A DNA stretch of 64,000 nucleotides, taken from positions 1,488,001-1,552,000 of the forward strand of contig NZ_VDYR01000001.1 of NCBI RefSeq assembly GCF_006346325.1, written 5' to 3'. Of the stretch, positions 44,009 through 52,641 are shown in pieces. The notes beneath the pieces are model-generated. The model was given only the letters and a program-made list of their open reading frames with translations, ran no database searches and was not told the DNA's origin. Position numbers and translations under genes: made by a program. Position 1 is the first letter of the stretch. The number at the start of each line of letters is the position of its first letter. Source of the stretch: Sphingomonas japonica. GTDB lineage: Bacteria; Pseudomonadota; Alphaproteobacteria; Sphingomonadales; Sphingomonadaceae.

Positions 44009-46945
44009 TCAGGAAGCCGGAACTTTCGCATCATCCTTGGCGCGCGCGATCACCTTGTCCGACGGCAGCACCACCATCGACCAGTCGGCACCCGGCTTGA
44101 GATACTTCGCCGCCAGCGCCTGGAACCGGACCGGATCGAGCTGGACCAGATCGCGCATCACGCCTTCCACCGCCGCCAACCGCGCAGGATCGCGCGTGCC
44201 GCCGGCGGTCTGGCGGAGCCAGAAGGTGTTGCCGCTCGCCATCCGCTGGATCAGCTGCGCCTGCGGCAGCACCGCGCGGCGCAGCTCGTCGGCCGTGATC
44301 GGCGTCGTAACCAGGTCGGCAGCGATCTTTCGGGCAAGGTCGAAGAAGAAGTCGGTCTTGTCGGGCGGCAGCATGCCGAGCGCGAGGATGCGCCCGCCGC
44401 CCGCCATGCCGACCGGCCATTCGCTCGACACCGTCGGCGTATAGCTGATCCCCGCCTGCGAGCGCAGCTGGTCGAACAATCGGTCGCGGAATACCGCGGC
44501 GACGATGTCGAGCTGGCGGCTTTCGGTGATCCCGGCCGTGCCGCTTCCGGTCGGCCATGCGATGACGGCCGCGGCCTGATTGGGCTGGCCTTCGTGGCGA
44601 CGCACCACCGGTTCGGCGGTGGCGGCGGGAAAGCGCACCGGCGTCGGCGGTGCGGCATCGGCGGGTCGCGGCGCCATCGCCCCGAACGTCGCGGCTACGG
44701 CTTCCACCGCCGCTGCGCGCTCGACATCGCCGTAAACCATCACCTCGATCGGTCCCGATTTGAGGATCGGTTCCCAGAATGCGCGAAAGCTGGCGGGGGT
44801 CAGCGCCTCTGCCGCCGCGCGGCTCGGCGGACCCCAGCGCGGATCATCGGCGTGCAGCAGTCGTTCGAGATCGCGGCCGAGCACCGCATCGGGCGTGGCG
44901 TCCATCCCCGGCAACGCCGCGAGCACCACTGCCTTGGCGCGATTGACCGGGTTCGGGTCCCAGCGCGGCTTGGCTAGCTTGGCCGCCATCAAGCGCAACT
45001 GATCGGGCAGGTCGGCGGCCGTGGTTATCCCTGCCAGAGCAAAGGCATCGTCGGTCGCCGCGAATTCGAGACTGATCTGGCGGCTGCCCATCAGCCGGTC
45101 GAGTTCCTCCTGCCCCAGATCGCCGACGCCGCTTGGAAGCAGCGCGATGTCGCCTGCCCATACCGGCGTCTCGCGATCGCTGGGGATGGCGTTGAGCCCG
45201 CCACCGAAGCGGACCTGGACATAGACTTTGCTGGTTTCCGAATCATTGGGGAAAAGCAGCAGCTTGACCCCGTTGGCAAAGGTGACCTGCTCGATCGCCG
45301 GATCGGTCAGCGCGGGCACGCTCGCCGTGACGCTGCCCGGCTTGCCGAGCCGCGGCAGCCGGTCGATGCTGACGTCGCCGATCGACTGGCGCGCGGCGGC
45401 GAGTTGCGAGACGTCCTCGGTCAGCGCTGCGGCAAGCTTGGTCTGGGCTGCGGCGTCGGGGGTGCGGGTGTTGACGACCGCACGCGTCACGCCCTCGAAC
45501 ACCTTTTTCGACGATGCCTGGACCAGCGCCGGGGTGAAGTACTGCTTGTCGATCGCCCCGCGAAAGATGCCGTACGACCCCTCCGCCGCCGCGACGGTCT
45601 CGCCGATATCGACCGCCTCGATCAGTTCGTCGGCGATGCGCGCGCCGGGATCGACCCGCGCGGTGGCGACCGCCTGCTTCATCACCGCGTCGATCTCGGC
45701 GACTTCGCGGTCGATCTCGGCTTGGGTCGGCGGCGTCATCGCGGCGTCGGCAAAGGTCGCGCGCACGTCGCGCATCGCCGCCGCCCAGTCGTCGCCGACC
45801 GGCACGATCTGGACCAAGGTGGCGTTGGCCGACCGGGAGATGTCCTCCAGCGACGCATTGGCGGAGATGAAGCTGCCACCCGCTCGCGCGCGGCTTTCGA
45901 GGCGGCGATTGATCAGGCGGATCGCGACCTGATCGATCATCCGGCGCTGATTGAACTCGATGGTGTCTGCAACGATGTTCCACGGCCGCAGCACGCCCAT
46001 CGACACCACCGGCGGCAGCGCCGGCTCGACGGTGCTGGCGGCGACCGGGCCGGTGTCGGCGGGCTTGCCGAAATCGGGCTTGACCCCGGCCGGTCCCTCG
46101 CCCTGCCAGCTGCCGAAATGCTTGACGATCAGCCGCTCGAAGATCGCCGGGTCCATGTCGCCCGAAATGACGATGACCGCGCGGTCGGGGCGGTACCAGC
46201 GTTCGTGGAAAGCGCCGACGCTCGCCGCGGTCGCTGCCTCCAGCGTCTCGATATTGCCGATCGGCGAGCGGTCGGCGAGCGGCTGTCCCGCAAAGAACAA
46301 TTGCCGCGTGGCATCGCCGAAGCGCATCTGCGGCCCCGGCAATTCGCGCTGTTCGGCAAGTACCACGGGGCGCTCCGCGGCGAGCGCGGCGTCAGTGATG
46401 CTGGGGCTGTCGAGCATCCCCGACAGGATCTTCAGGCTTTCGTCGAGCCCGGCTTCGGTCGCGGCAGGCAGGTCGAGCTTGTACACCGTATTGGTGAAGG
46501 TCGTGCTGGCGTTGCTGTCCGATCCAAAGGTCACGCCCAGCCGCTGCCACACCCGCTTGGCCTCGCCGTCGGGAACATGCTGCGACCCGCGAAAGGCGAG
46601 ATGTTCGAGCAGATGCGCATAGCCGCGTTCGTCATCGCGCTCCATCAGCGACCCGGCGTCGATGCGGATGCGCACCGAAACCTGCTGCGGCGGCACGCCG
46701 TTCTTGGCGACGGCATAGCGCACGCCATTGGGCAGCGTGCCGAAGGTAAAGGCCGGATCGGGCGGAAGGTCGCTTCCCTTGTACAACCACAGATCGCGCG
46801 TCGCGCCGGGGGGCGCCGGGGCAGCCACTTGCTGCGGCGCGGCGACGGGAGCGCCGGACGGCACCTGCTGCGCCGCAGCGGGCGCGATCAGGATCATGGG
46901 AAGGATGAAAAGCGCGACACGCTGCGCACGCGATACTGGCGTCAT
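44009..46945 (-). CDS. M16 (insulinase/pitrilysin) zinc metallopeptidase, secreted
   Basis: The 978-residue protein has a signal peptide (RAQRVALFILPMILIAPAAAQ) and an N-terminal catalytic domain with the inverted zinc motif His111-LL-Glu114-His115 in YAHLLEHLAFRGS, plus three more M16 modules, the last ones inactive as usual (RHEGQPNQAAAVIAWPTGSG is a typical M16 C-terminal feature). It is a periplasmic or surface peptidase of unknown substrate. The frame extends 36 codons upstream, but ATG 46945 starts the signal peptide. Confidence 0.94.
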   Translation of the reverse strand: MTPVSRAQRVALFILPMILIAPAAAQQVPSGAPVAAPQQVAAPAPPGATRDLWLYKGSDLPPDPAFTFGTLPNGVRYAVAKNGVPPQQVSVRIRIDAGSLMERDDERGYAHLLEHLAFRGSQHVPDGEAKRVWQRLGVTFGSDSNASTTFTNTVYKLDLPAATEAGLDESLKILSGMLDSPSITDAALAAERPVVLAEQRELPGPQMRFGDATRQLFFAGQPLADRSPIGNIETLEAATAASVGAFHERWYRPDRAVIVISGDMDPAIFERLIVKHFGSWQGEGPAGVKPDFGKPADTGPVAASTVEPALPPVVSMGVLRPWNIVADTIEFNQRRMIDQVAIRLINRRLESRARAGGSFISANASLEDISRSANATLVQIVPVGDDWAAAMRDVRATFADAAMTPPTQAEIDREVAEIDAVMKQAVATARVDPGARIADELIEAVDIGETVAAAEGSYGIFRGAIDKQYFTPALVQASSKKVFEGVTRAVVNTRTPDAAAQTKLAAALTEDVSQLAAARQSIGDVSIDRLPRLGKPGSVTASVPALTDPAIEQVTFANGVKLLLFPNDSETSKVYVQVRFGGGLNAIPSDRETPVWAGDIALLPSGVGDLGQEELDRLMGSRQISLEFAATDDAFALAGITTAADLPDQLRLMAAKLAKPRWDPNPVNRAKAVVLAALPGMDATPDAVLGRDLERLLHADDPRWGPPSRAAAEALTPASFRAFWEPILKSGPIEVMVYGDVERAAAVEAVAATFGAMAPRPADAAPPTPVRFPAATAEPVVRRHEGQPNQAAAVIAWPTGSGTAGITESRQLDIVAAVFRDRLFDQLRSQAGISYTPTVSSEWPVGMAGGGRILALGMLPPDKTDFFFDLARKIAADLVTTPITADELRRAVLPQAQLIQRMASGNTFWLRQTAGGTRDPARLAAVEGVMRDLVQLDPVRFQALAAKYLKPGADWSMVVLPSDKVIARAKDDAKVPAS

Positions 46946-47061
46946 CGCGCACAGATAGCGCCTTGTCGCTCCCACCGCCAGCCGCCCGCGCCTGCGTGCC
47001 GCCGGGTCCGCGGCACGATCCGGCCTTGATCCCCCGCCCGGCGCAAGCCACATGCGGTACC

Positions 47062-47637
47062 ATGCTGATCGAAACCGAAACGACGCCCAACCCCGCGACG
47101 CTCAAATTCCTGCCCGGCCGCACCGTGATGGACGCTGGCACGCGCGACTTCGCATCGCCCGAAGAGGCCGAGGCTTCGCCGCTCGCCACTGCCTTGTTCG
47201 CGCTGGGCGATGTGACGGGCGTGTTCTTCGGCCGCGACTTCATCTCGGTCACTGCCGCGCCCGGGGTGGACTGGCCGATGCTCAAGCCCGACATACTGTC
47301 CATCCTGCTCGATCATTTCAGCGCCAACATGCCGCTGTTCATGCCCGGCAGCGCCGCCGGCATCGCGGTTCCTCCCGAAGGGCAGGCATTCGCCGACAAT
47401 CCCGAAGATGCCGAGATCGTCGCGCAGATTCAGGACCTGATCGAAACGCGCGTTCGGCCGGCGGTTGCCAATGACGGCGGCGACATCGTTTATCGCGGCT
47501 TCGATCAGGGCAAGGTCTATCTGCAGATGCAGGGAGCATGTTCGGGCTGCCCGTCGTCGAGTGCGACGCTCAAGAACGGCATCGAGCAACTGCTCAAATA
47601 CTACGTCCCCGAAGTCACCGAAGTCCGCGCCGTCTGA
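47062..47637 (+). CDS. nfuA: NfuA-type Fe-S scaffold/carrier protein
   Basis: The 191-residue protein starts MLIETETTPNPATLKFLPGR, the NFU1 N-terminal domain of alphaproteobacteria and mitochondria, and ends with a NifU C-terminal domain carrying Cys160-x-x-Cys163 in QGACSGCPSSSATLKNGIEQLL. It delivers [4Fe-4S] clusters. It heads a plus-strand operon; the next gene starts by TGATG overlap. Confidence 0.96.
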   Translation: MLIETETTPNPATLKFLPGRTVMDAGTRDFASPEEAEASPLATALFALGDVTGVFFGRDFISVTAAPGVDWPMLKPDILSILLDHFSANMPLFMPGSAAGIAVPPEGQAFADNPEDAEIVAQIQDLIETRVRPAVANDGGDIVYRGFDQGKVYLQMQGACSGCPSSSATLKNGIEQLLKYYVPEVTEVRAV

Positions 47638-48230
47638 TGGGCACGCCGCTCGACGACGCCGCGCTCGACACGATCTTTCGCAGCGCTCGCACCTATAACG
47701 GCTATCTCGACACGCCGGTGCGCGAGGCCGACGTCCGTGCAATCTATGATCTTGTGAAAATGGGCCCGACATCGGCCAATCAGCAGCCCGCGCGTTTCGT
47801 CTGGTGCCTCGATCAGTCAGCCCGCGACCGGCTGGCCGACTGCGCCAGCGACAAGAATGCCGACAAGATCCGCAAGGCACCCGCCGCCGTGGTGATCGGC
47901 ATGGACGAGGATTTTCACGAGCAGTTGCCGTGGCTGTTCCCGCATACCGATGCCAAGAGCTGGTTCGACGGTGATGCCGAAGGCCGCAAGGTCAGCGCGT
48001 TTCGCAACGGCTCGCTGCAGGGCGCCTATTTCATCATCGCCGCGCGTGCGCTGGGCTGGGATACCGGGCCGATGTCCGGGTTCGACGCGGAAAAGGTCAA
48101 TGCGGCCTTCTTTGCCGACCGGCCCAAGGTGAAGGTCAACTTCATCTCGACCCTGGGCAAGGGCGATCCGGCAACGATCTTCGCGCGCAGCCCGCGGCCC
48201 GATTTCGAAGTCTTCAACCGCATCGCCTGA
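47637..48230 (+). CDS. Nitroreductase family protein (RutE/HadB-like)
   Basis: This 197-residue flavin enzyme reads AALDTIFRSARTYNGYLDTPV, DLVKMGPTSANQQPARFVW, AVVIGMDEDFHEQLPWLFPH and RNGSLQGAYFIIAARALGWDTGPMSGF, matching the RutE/HadB branch (malonic semialdehyde reductase-like). No rut genes accompany it, so the substrate is uncertain. ATG shares one base with the nfuA stop. Confidence 0.92.
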   Translation: MGTPLDDAALDTIFRSARTYNGYLDTPVREADVRAIYDLVKMGPTSANQQPARFVWCLDQSARDRLADCASDKNADKIRKAPAAVVIGMDEDFHEQLPWLFPHTDAKSWFDGDAEGRKVSAFRNGSLQGAYFIIAARALGWDTGPMSGFDAEKVNAAFFADRPKVKVNFISTLGKGDPATIFARSPRPDFEVFNRIA

Positions 48231-48243
48231 TGCGGCCATCGCC

Positions 48244-48876
48244 ATGCCGACGCTGGTAATCGAGACTGCTACGGCGGCGTGTTCGGTCGCGATGATCGAC
48301 GGGAGCAGCGTGCTCGGCTCGCGACACGAAGTCGTCGGGCGCGGTCATGCCGAGCGGCTGGTGCCGATGATCGCCGAGCTGCTCGATGGCGCCGTTCCCG
48401 AGGCGATCCTGGTGGATTGCGGCCCGGGCAGCTTCACCGGCGTTCGCGTCGGCATCGCCGCGGCACGCGGGCTGGCGATCGGCTGGGGAATACCGGCGCA
48501 GGGCTATTCGTCGCTCACCCTGATGGCACGCGCGCACTTCTTTGCGCATCCGCACTGTGCCGAACTTGCTGTCCTATCGGAAGGCGGGCACGGTGAGCTG
48601 TTCATGCAAGCCTTCACCGCCTCGCCCTTTGCCGCATCGACAGCGCTGGGGTCCGTATCGCCCGAAGTTGCGCTGGAGCAGGCGGGCGCAAGGACGATCA
48701 TCGGCAGCGGCGCCGCGCGGTTGCTCGAGATCGACCCCGCGCTCGATGCGCATGATGCGTTGCCGGAAGCGCGGGCGGCGGCATGGCTCCCGGCCGAACA
48801 TCGCACCCTGCCGCCACGCCCGATCTACGGCCGCGCGCCCGACGCCAAGGTCGCAAGCGGCGGACCGACGCGATGA
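48244..48876 (+). CDS. tsaB: tRNA threonylcarbamoyladenosine biosynthesis protein TsaB
   Basis: The 210-residue ASKHA-fold protein has MPTLVIETATAACSVAM, the RGHAERLVPMI segment and DCGPGSFTGVRVGIAAARGLAIG, all diagnostic of TsaB. With TsaD and TsaE it makes t6A37 in tRNAs reading ANN codons. It is translationally coupled to rimI (ATGA), a widespread pairing. Confidence 0.96.
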   Translation: MPTLVIETATAACSVAMIDGSSVLGSRHEVVGRGHAERLVPMIAELLDGAVPEAILVDCGPGSFTGVRVGIAAARGLAIGWGIPAQGYSSLTLMARAHFFAHPHCAELAVLSEGGHGELFMQAFTASPFAASTALGSVSPEVALEQAGARTIIGSGAARLLEIDPALDAHDALPEARAAAWLPAEHRTLPPRPIYGRAPDAKVASGGPTR

Positions 48877-49364
48877 GCACATTGGCGAGCATGGTCGATC
48901 TGCGCAGCGGCGGACCGCCCGACCTGCCCGCCATCGCCGCGCTGATGACGGCCGCGTTCGACCCGCGGTTCGGCGAGGCGTGGACGCAGGCGCAATGCAT
49001 GGGCATCCTCTCGCTGCCGGGCGTATGGTTGACGATCGCGCGCCAGAACGGCGCCGATGTCGGCTTCGCGCTGGCGCGATCGACCTACGAGGATGCCGAA
49101 CTGCTGCTGCTGGCGACGCATCCGCATGCGCGCCGGTCCGGCGTCGGGCGCAGCCTGCTGCGCAGCGTGATCGCCGATGCGGCGGATCGCGGGGCGACAC
49201 GGTTGCTGCTCGAAGTACGCGCCGACAACGAGGCAATCGCACTGTATCGCCGCGAGCAGTTCAGCAAGATCGGCGAACGGTTGGAATATTATCGCGGCGC
49301 CCATGGACGCAGTTACGATGCGCACACCTATTTTCGTCCCTTGCCACAAGCCGGATCAACTTGA
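48873..49364 (+). CDS. rimI: RimI-type ribosomal protein alanine N-acetyltransferase
   Basis: This 163-residue GNAT protein has the acetyl-CoA motif LLLATHPHARRSGVGRSLL (pattern R-x-x-G-x-G) and LLLEVRADNEAIALYRREQFSKIGERLEYY, a RimI hallmark. Start ATG 48873 is fixed by overlap with the tsaB stop. RimI acetylates ribosomal protein S18 N-termini; here the tsaB neighbour supports the call. Confidence 0.93.
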   Translation: MSTLASMVDLRSGGPPDLPAIAALMTAAFDPRFGEAWTQAQCMGILSLPGVWLTIARQNGADVGFALARSTYEDAELLLLATHPHARRSGVGRSLLRSVIADAADRGATRLLLEVRADNEAIALYRREQFSKIGERLEYYRGAHGRSYDAHTYFRPLPQAGST

Positions 49365-49453
49365 CGCAATGATGCTTGATCCTTCCGGTCAACAGGCCGA
49401 TAGAAGCCGCCGATGGCGATATCGGCCGTCAGTACCGGGTTGGAAGGAATCTA

Positions 49454-49867
49454 ATGGAATCGCAATCGGATATGCAAGAAACGCTGATCACGCTCACCGC
49501 GGACATCGTCGCGGCGCATGTCAGCAACAACAGTGTCGCGGTCTCCGACCTGCCGGTGCTGATCCAGAACGTACATGGCGCTCTGCAAGGTCTTGGTACC
49601 CCGGCACAGGCGGAAGAAGTCAAGCAGGAACCGGCGGTGTCGGTCCGCTCGTCGATCAAGCCCGACTTCATCGTCTGTCTCGAGGACGGCAAGAAGCTAA
49701 AGATGCTCAAGCGGCACCTGATGACGCACTATCAGATGACGCCCGAGCAGTATCGCGCCAAGTGGAACCTGCCGGCCGACTATCCGATGGTCGCGCCCAA
49801 CTATGCCGAGCAGCGCCGCACGCTCGCCAAGAAGATCGGCCTCGGCACCAAGCGCCGCAAGCGCTGA
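49454..49867 (+). CDS. MucR/Ros-family zinc-finger transcriptional regulator
   Basis: The 137-residue regulator has the Ros/MucR zinc finger [35 protein letters not shown]. The usual second Cys is replaced by Asp (CLED), as known in some rhizobial MucR homologues that coordinate zinc with Cys-Asp-His-His or without it. A basic [12 protein letters not shown] tail follows. It regulates exopolysaccharide and cell-cycle genes in relatives. GGAAGG before ATG 49454 decides the start. A hairpin terminator follows. Confidence 0.95.
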   Translation: MESQSDMQETLITLTADIVAAHVSNNSVAVSDLPVLIQNVHGALQGLGTPAQAEEVKQEPAVSVRSSIKPDFIVCLEDGKKLKMLKRHLMTHYQMTPEQYRAKWNLPADYPMVAPNYAEQRRTLAKKIGLGTKRRKR

Positions 49868-49889
49868 ACCCGACATTCGAACGCTGCGC

Positions 49890-49912
49890 GGCCCGGGCTT
49901 GATACCCGGGCC
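49890..49912 (+). terminator. Hairpin downstream of the MucR gene, probable terminator
   Basis: GGCCCGGG (49890-49897) pairs exactly with CCCGGGCC (49905-49912) around CTTGATA, 22 bases after the stop codon. The following GGCTTGTT is a weak U-tract, so termination may be partial before fur. Confidence 0.5.
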
Positions 49913-49980
49913 GGCTTGTTGCGAGTCGTTCTCGCAATAGCGCCCTTCCCTCGGCTCTCGCATGGGATTACACGGGCGGC

Positions 49981-50403
49981 ATGCCGCGCAAGATCGATCT
50001 CGAACAGCTGTGCCACGACAAGGGGCTGCGCATCACCGAGCAGCGCCGGGTGATCGCGCGCGTGCTGTCGGAAGCGGAGGATCATCCCGACGTGGAGAAG
50101 GTCTATGCGCGCGCATCGGCGATCGATCCGGGCATCTCGATCGCGACGGTCTACCGGACCGTGCGCCTGTTCGAGGAGGCGGGCATCCTCGACCGGCATG
50201 ATTTCGGCGACGGCCGTGCGCGCTACGAACCCGCACCCGAGGCGCATCACGACCATCTGATCGATGTCGAGACCGGCAAGGTCATCGAATTCGTCGATCC
50301 CGAGCTCGAGCAGCTCCAAAAGCAGATCGCCGAGCGGCTGGGCTTCCGCCTCGTCGACCACCGCATGGAGCTGTATGGCGTCTCGCTCGACCGCAAGAGC
50401 TGA
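49981..50403 (+). CDS. fur: Fur-family metalloregulator
   Basis: This 140-residue regulator has a winged helix (GLRITEQRRVIARVLSEAEDHPDVEKVYARA, ISIATVYRTVRLFEEAGIL) and the metal site HHDHLIDVETGKVIEF (His89, His90, His92). It has a single Cys (Cys11) and no CxxC pair, so it lacks the structural zinc site of classical Fur; this type occurs in alphaproteobacterial Fur. It probably controls iron genes such as the receptor operon at 15.8-18.2 kb. Its 3-prime end overlaps plsC. Confidence 0.9.
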   Translation: MPRKIDLEQLCHDKGLRITEQRRVIARVLSEAEDHPDVEKVYARASAIDPGISIATVYRTVRLFEEAGILDRHDFGDGRARYEPAPEAHHDHLIDVETGKVIEFVDPELEQLQKQIAERLGFRLVDHRMELYGVSLDRKS

Positions 50404-51193
50404 CGCGGCGGCGGGGATACCGGCGCCGCTGACGGCGATCCAGCGGCTGCGCGTCTTTCTGCGCATCGCGATGATGGTGCTTGCGGCGCTGATCGCGGTG
50501 CCGCTCCATTATCTCTGGCGACTGCTGCGGCTGAGTTCCCCCTGGCCGCGCATGTTCCTGGGCACCGTCGGGCGCATCTGCGGCGCACGCGTCCGCCGGG
50601 TCGGCGTGCCGCTGCGCCGCGACGTATTCTATGTCTCCAACCACCTGTCGTGGATCGACATCCTCGCGATCGGCGGCACCAGCGGATCGGCATTCGTCGC
50701 CAAGGCGGAGATCGGCGAGGCGCCGGTGGTCGGCTGGCTGTCGACGCTCAACCGCACGGTCTTCGTCAGCCGTGAGGACCGGCTGGGCGTCGCCGAACAG
50801 ATCAACCAGCTGCGCGACGCCCTGACCGACAATTGGGCGATCACCGTCTTTCCCGAAGGCACCACCACCGACGGCCGCTCGCTGCTGCCGTTCAAGACGT
50901 CGATGCTCAAGGTACTGGAGCCGCCGCCGCCGGGCGTGCTGGTGCAGCCGGTGATGCTGGATTTCGGCGCGGCGGCGGAGGACATCGCCTGGATCGGCCT
51001 GGAGACGGGGAAGGACAATGCGCTGCGCGTACTGGCGCGGCCGGGTAATTTCCGTGTCGATGTCCACTTCCTCGACCCGCTCGACCCGCAGGCATTTCCC
51101 GGCCGCAAGGCAATCGCCGCGGAAAGCAGGCGCCGCATCACCGAGGCGCTGGAACGCGTCAACGGCGAACCGTTGCGGCCGTTCGCATATTGA
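50375..51193 (+). CDS. plsC: 1-acyl-sn-glycerol-3-phosphate acyltransferase (PlsC family)
   Basis: The approximately 272-residue acyltransferase has the catalytic H-x4-D box His90-LSWI-Asp95, the FPEGTTTDG box, and LVQPVMLDF near the third block. One membrane segment (AMMVLAALIAVPLHYLWRLL, about 30-52) anchors it. It makes phosphatidic acid from lysophosphatidic acid. ATG 50375, overlapping fur by 29 bases, is the only upstream in-frame ATG close enough; a later start is possible. Confidence 0.9.
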   Translation: MASRSTARADAAAGIPAPLTAIQRLRVFLRIAMMVLAALIAVPLHYLWRLLRLSSPWPRMFLGTVGRICGARVRRVGVPLRRDVFYVSNHLSWIDILAIGGTSGSAFVAKAEIGEAPVVGWLSTLNRTVFVSREDRLGVAEQINQLRDALTDNWAITVFPEGTTTDGRSLLPFKTSMLKVLEPPPPGVLVQPVMLDFGAAAEDIAWIGLETGKDNALRVLARPGNFRVDVHFLDPLDPQAFPGRKAIAAESRRRITEALERVNGEPLRPFAY

Positions 51194-51280
51194 ATGACCG
51201 GCATCGGCGCAGCCGGTGCGCAGATCGCCTCCATCCACGCGAATTGTTTCGCGCAGCCGGCTTCGCTATAGGCCCGCTGA

Positions 51281-52603
51281 ATGAAGCCCAGCCCGAAAAC
51301 CTTCCACGTCAAGTCGTTCGGCTGCCAGATGAACGTCTATGACGGCGAGCGGATGGCGGAGTTGATGCTGGCCGAGGGCATGACCGCGACCGACGATGCC
51401 AATGCCGCCGATCTGGTCGTGCTCAACACCTGCCACATTCGCGAGCGCGCGACGGAGAAGGTGTATTCGGACATCGGCCGGCTGCGCAAAGGCGCGCGCC
51501 AGTCCGGCCGCTCAGCGCCGATGGTCGCGGTCGCGGGCTGCGTCGCGCAGGCCGAAGGCGAGGAGATCGTGCGCCGCGCCGGAGTCGACGTCGTGGTCGG
51601 ACCGCAGGCCTATCACAACCTGCCGGCATTGGTCGCGCAGGCAGCATCGGGCGCGCCCGCGCTCGACACCGACATGCCGATCGCCAGCAAGTTCGGCGCC
51701 CTTCCCGCCCGCCGCCGGGTCGCCCCGTCGGCGTTCCTGACGGTGCAGGAAGGGTGCGACAAATTCTGCACCTATTGCGTGGTCCCCTACACCCGCGGCG
51801 CCGAAGTCAGCCGCCCGTTCGCCGCGATCGTCGATGAGGCCAAGGCGCTCGTCGACGCCGGCGCGCGCGAGATCACGTTGCTGGGGCAGAACGTCAATGC
51901 CTGGGGTCAGGACCAGGGCGGACTCGAAGCGCTGATCGTCGCGCTCGACCGGCTGCCGGGGCTCGAGCGCATCCGCTACACCACCAGCCACCCCAACGAC
52001 ATGACACAGGGGCTGATCGACGCCCACGCGCAGGTCGGCAAGCTGATGCCGTTCCTGCATCTGCCGGTACAGTCGGGCAGCGACCGCGTGCTCAAGGCGA
52101 TGAACCGCAGCCATGATCGCGACAGCTATCTGCGGCTGCTCGACCGGGTGCGTGCGGCCCGCCCCGACATCGCGCTGTCGGGCGACTTCATCGTCGGCTT
52201 TCCCGGCGAGACCGACGCCGAATTCGCCGAGACGCTGAGCCTGGTCGATGCGGTCGGCTATGCGCAGGCGTTCAGCTTCAAATATTCGCCGCGCCCCGGC
52301 ACCCCCGCCGCGACCATGCCCGACCAGATCGCGCCGGAAATCATGGACGAGCGGTTGCAGCGGTTGCAGGCCGCGCTCAACCGCGACCAAGCTGCGTTCA
52401 ACGCGAAGACGCTCGGGCGGACGTGCGACGTGCTGATCGAGCGCGCGGGCAAGCTGCCCGGCCAGATGCTCGGCAAGTCGCCCTGGCTGCAATCTGTCCA
52501 CCTGCTGACCGATGCCGCGATCGGCGACATGGTCGAAGTCGACATCGTCCGCGCCGACCCCAATTCGCTGAGCGGGCTGGAACGGCGGCGCGCCGCTGCC
52601 TGA
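51281..52603 (+). CDS. miaB: tRNA (ms2i6A37) methylthiotransferase MiaB
   Basis: The 440-residue radical-SAM enzyme has an N-terminal methylthiotransferase domain with cluster cysteines ([28 protein letters not shown]), the radical SAM triad Cys159, Cys163, Cys166 in [17 protein letters not shown], and a TRAM domain at the end. It converts i6A37 to ms2i6A37. It needs two Fe-S clusters, consistent with the suf and nfuA genes nearby. ATG 51281 begins the typical [14 protein letters not shown] start. Confidence 0.97.
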   Translation: MKPSPKTFHVKSFGCQMNVYDGERMAELMLAEGMTATDDANAADLVVLNTCHIRERATEKVYSDIGRLRKGARQSGRSAPMVAVAGCVAQAEGEEIVRRAGVDVVVGPQAYHNLPALVAQAASGAPALDTDMPIASKFGALPARRRVAPSAFLTVQEGCDKFCTYCVVPYTRGAEVSRPFAAIVDEAKALVDAGAREITLLGQNVNAWGQDQGGLEALIVALDRLPGLERIRYTTSHPNDMTQGLIDAHAQVGKLMPFLHLPVQSGSDRVLKAMNRSHDRDSYLRLLDRVRAARPDIALSGDFIVGFPGETDAEFAETLSLVDAVGYAQAFSFKYSPRPGTPAATMPDQIAPEIMDERLQRLQAALNRDQAAFNAKTLGRTCDVLIERAGKLPGQMLGKSPWLQSVHLLTDAAIGDMVEVDIVRADPNSLSGLERRRAAA

Positions 52604-52641
52604 TCGCTGTTCGTTCGGTTCAAACCCGCTATATCAGGCTC

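Noticed and set aside
45404..47029. 541-codon open frame opposite the M16 peptidase gene
   Set aside because: Low-complexity Arg/Asp/His composition; the minus-strand gene has signal peptide and zinc motif.
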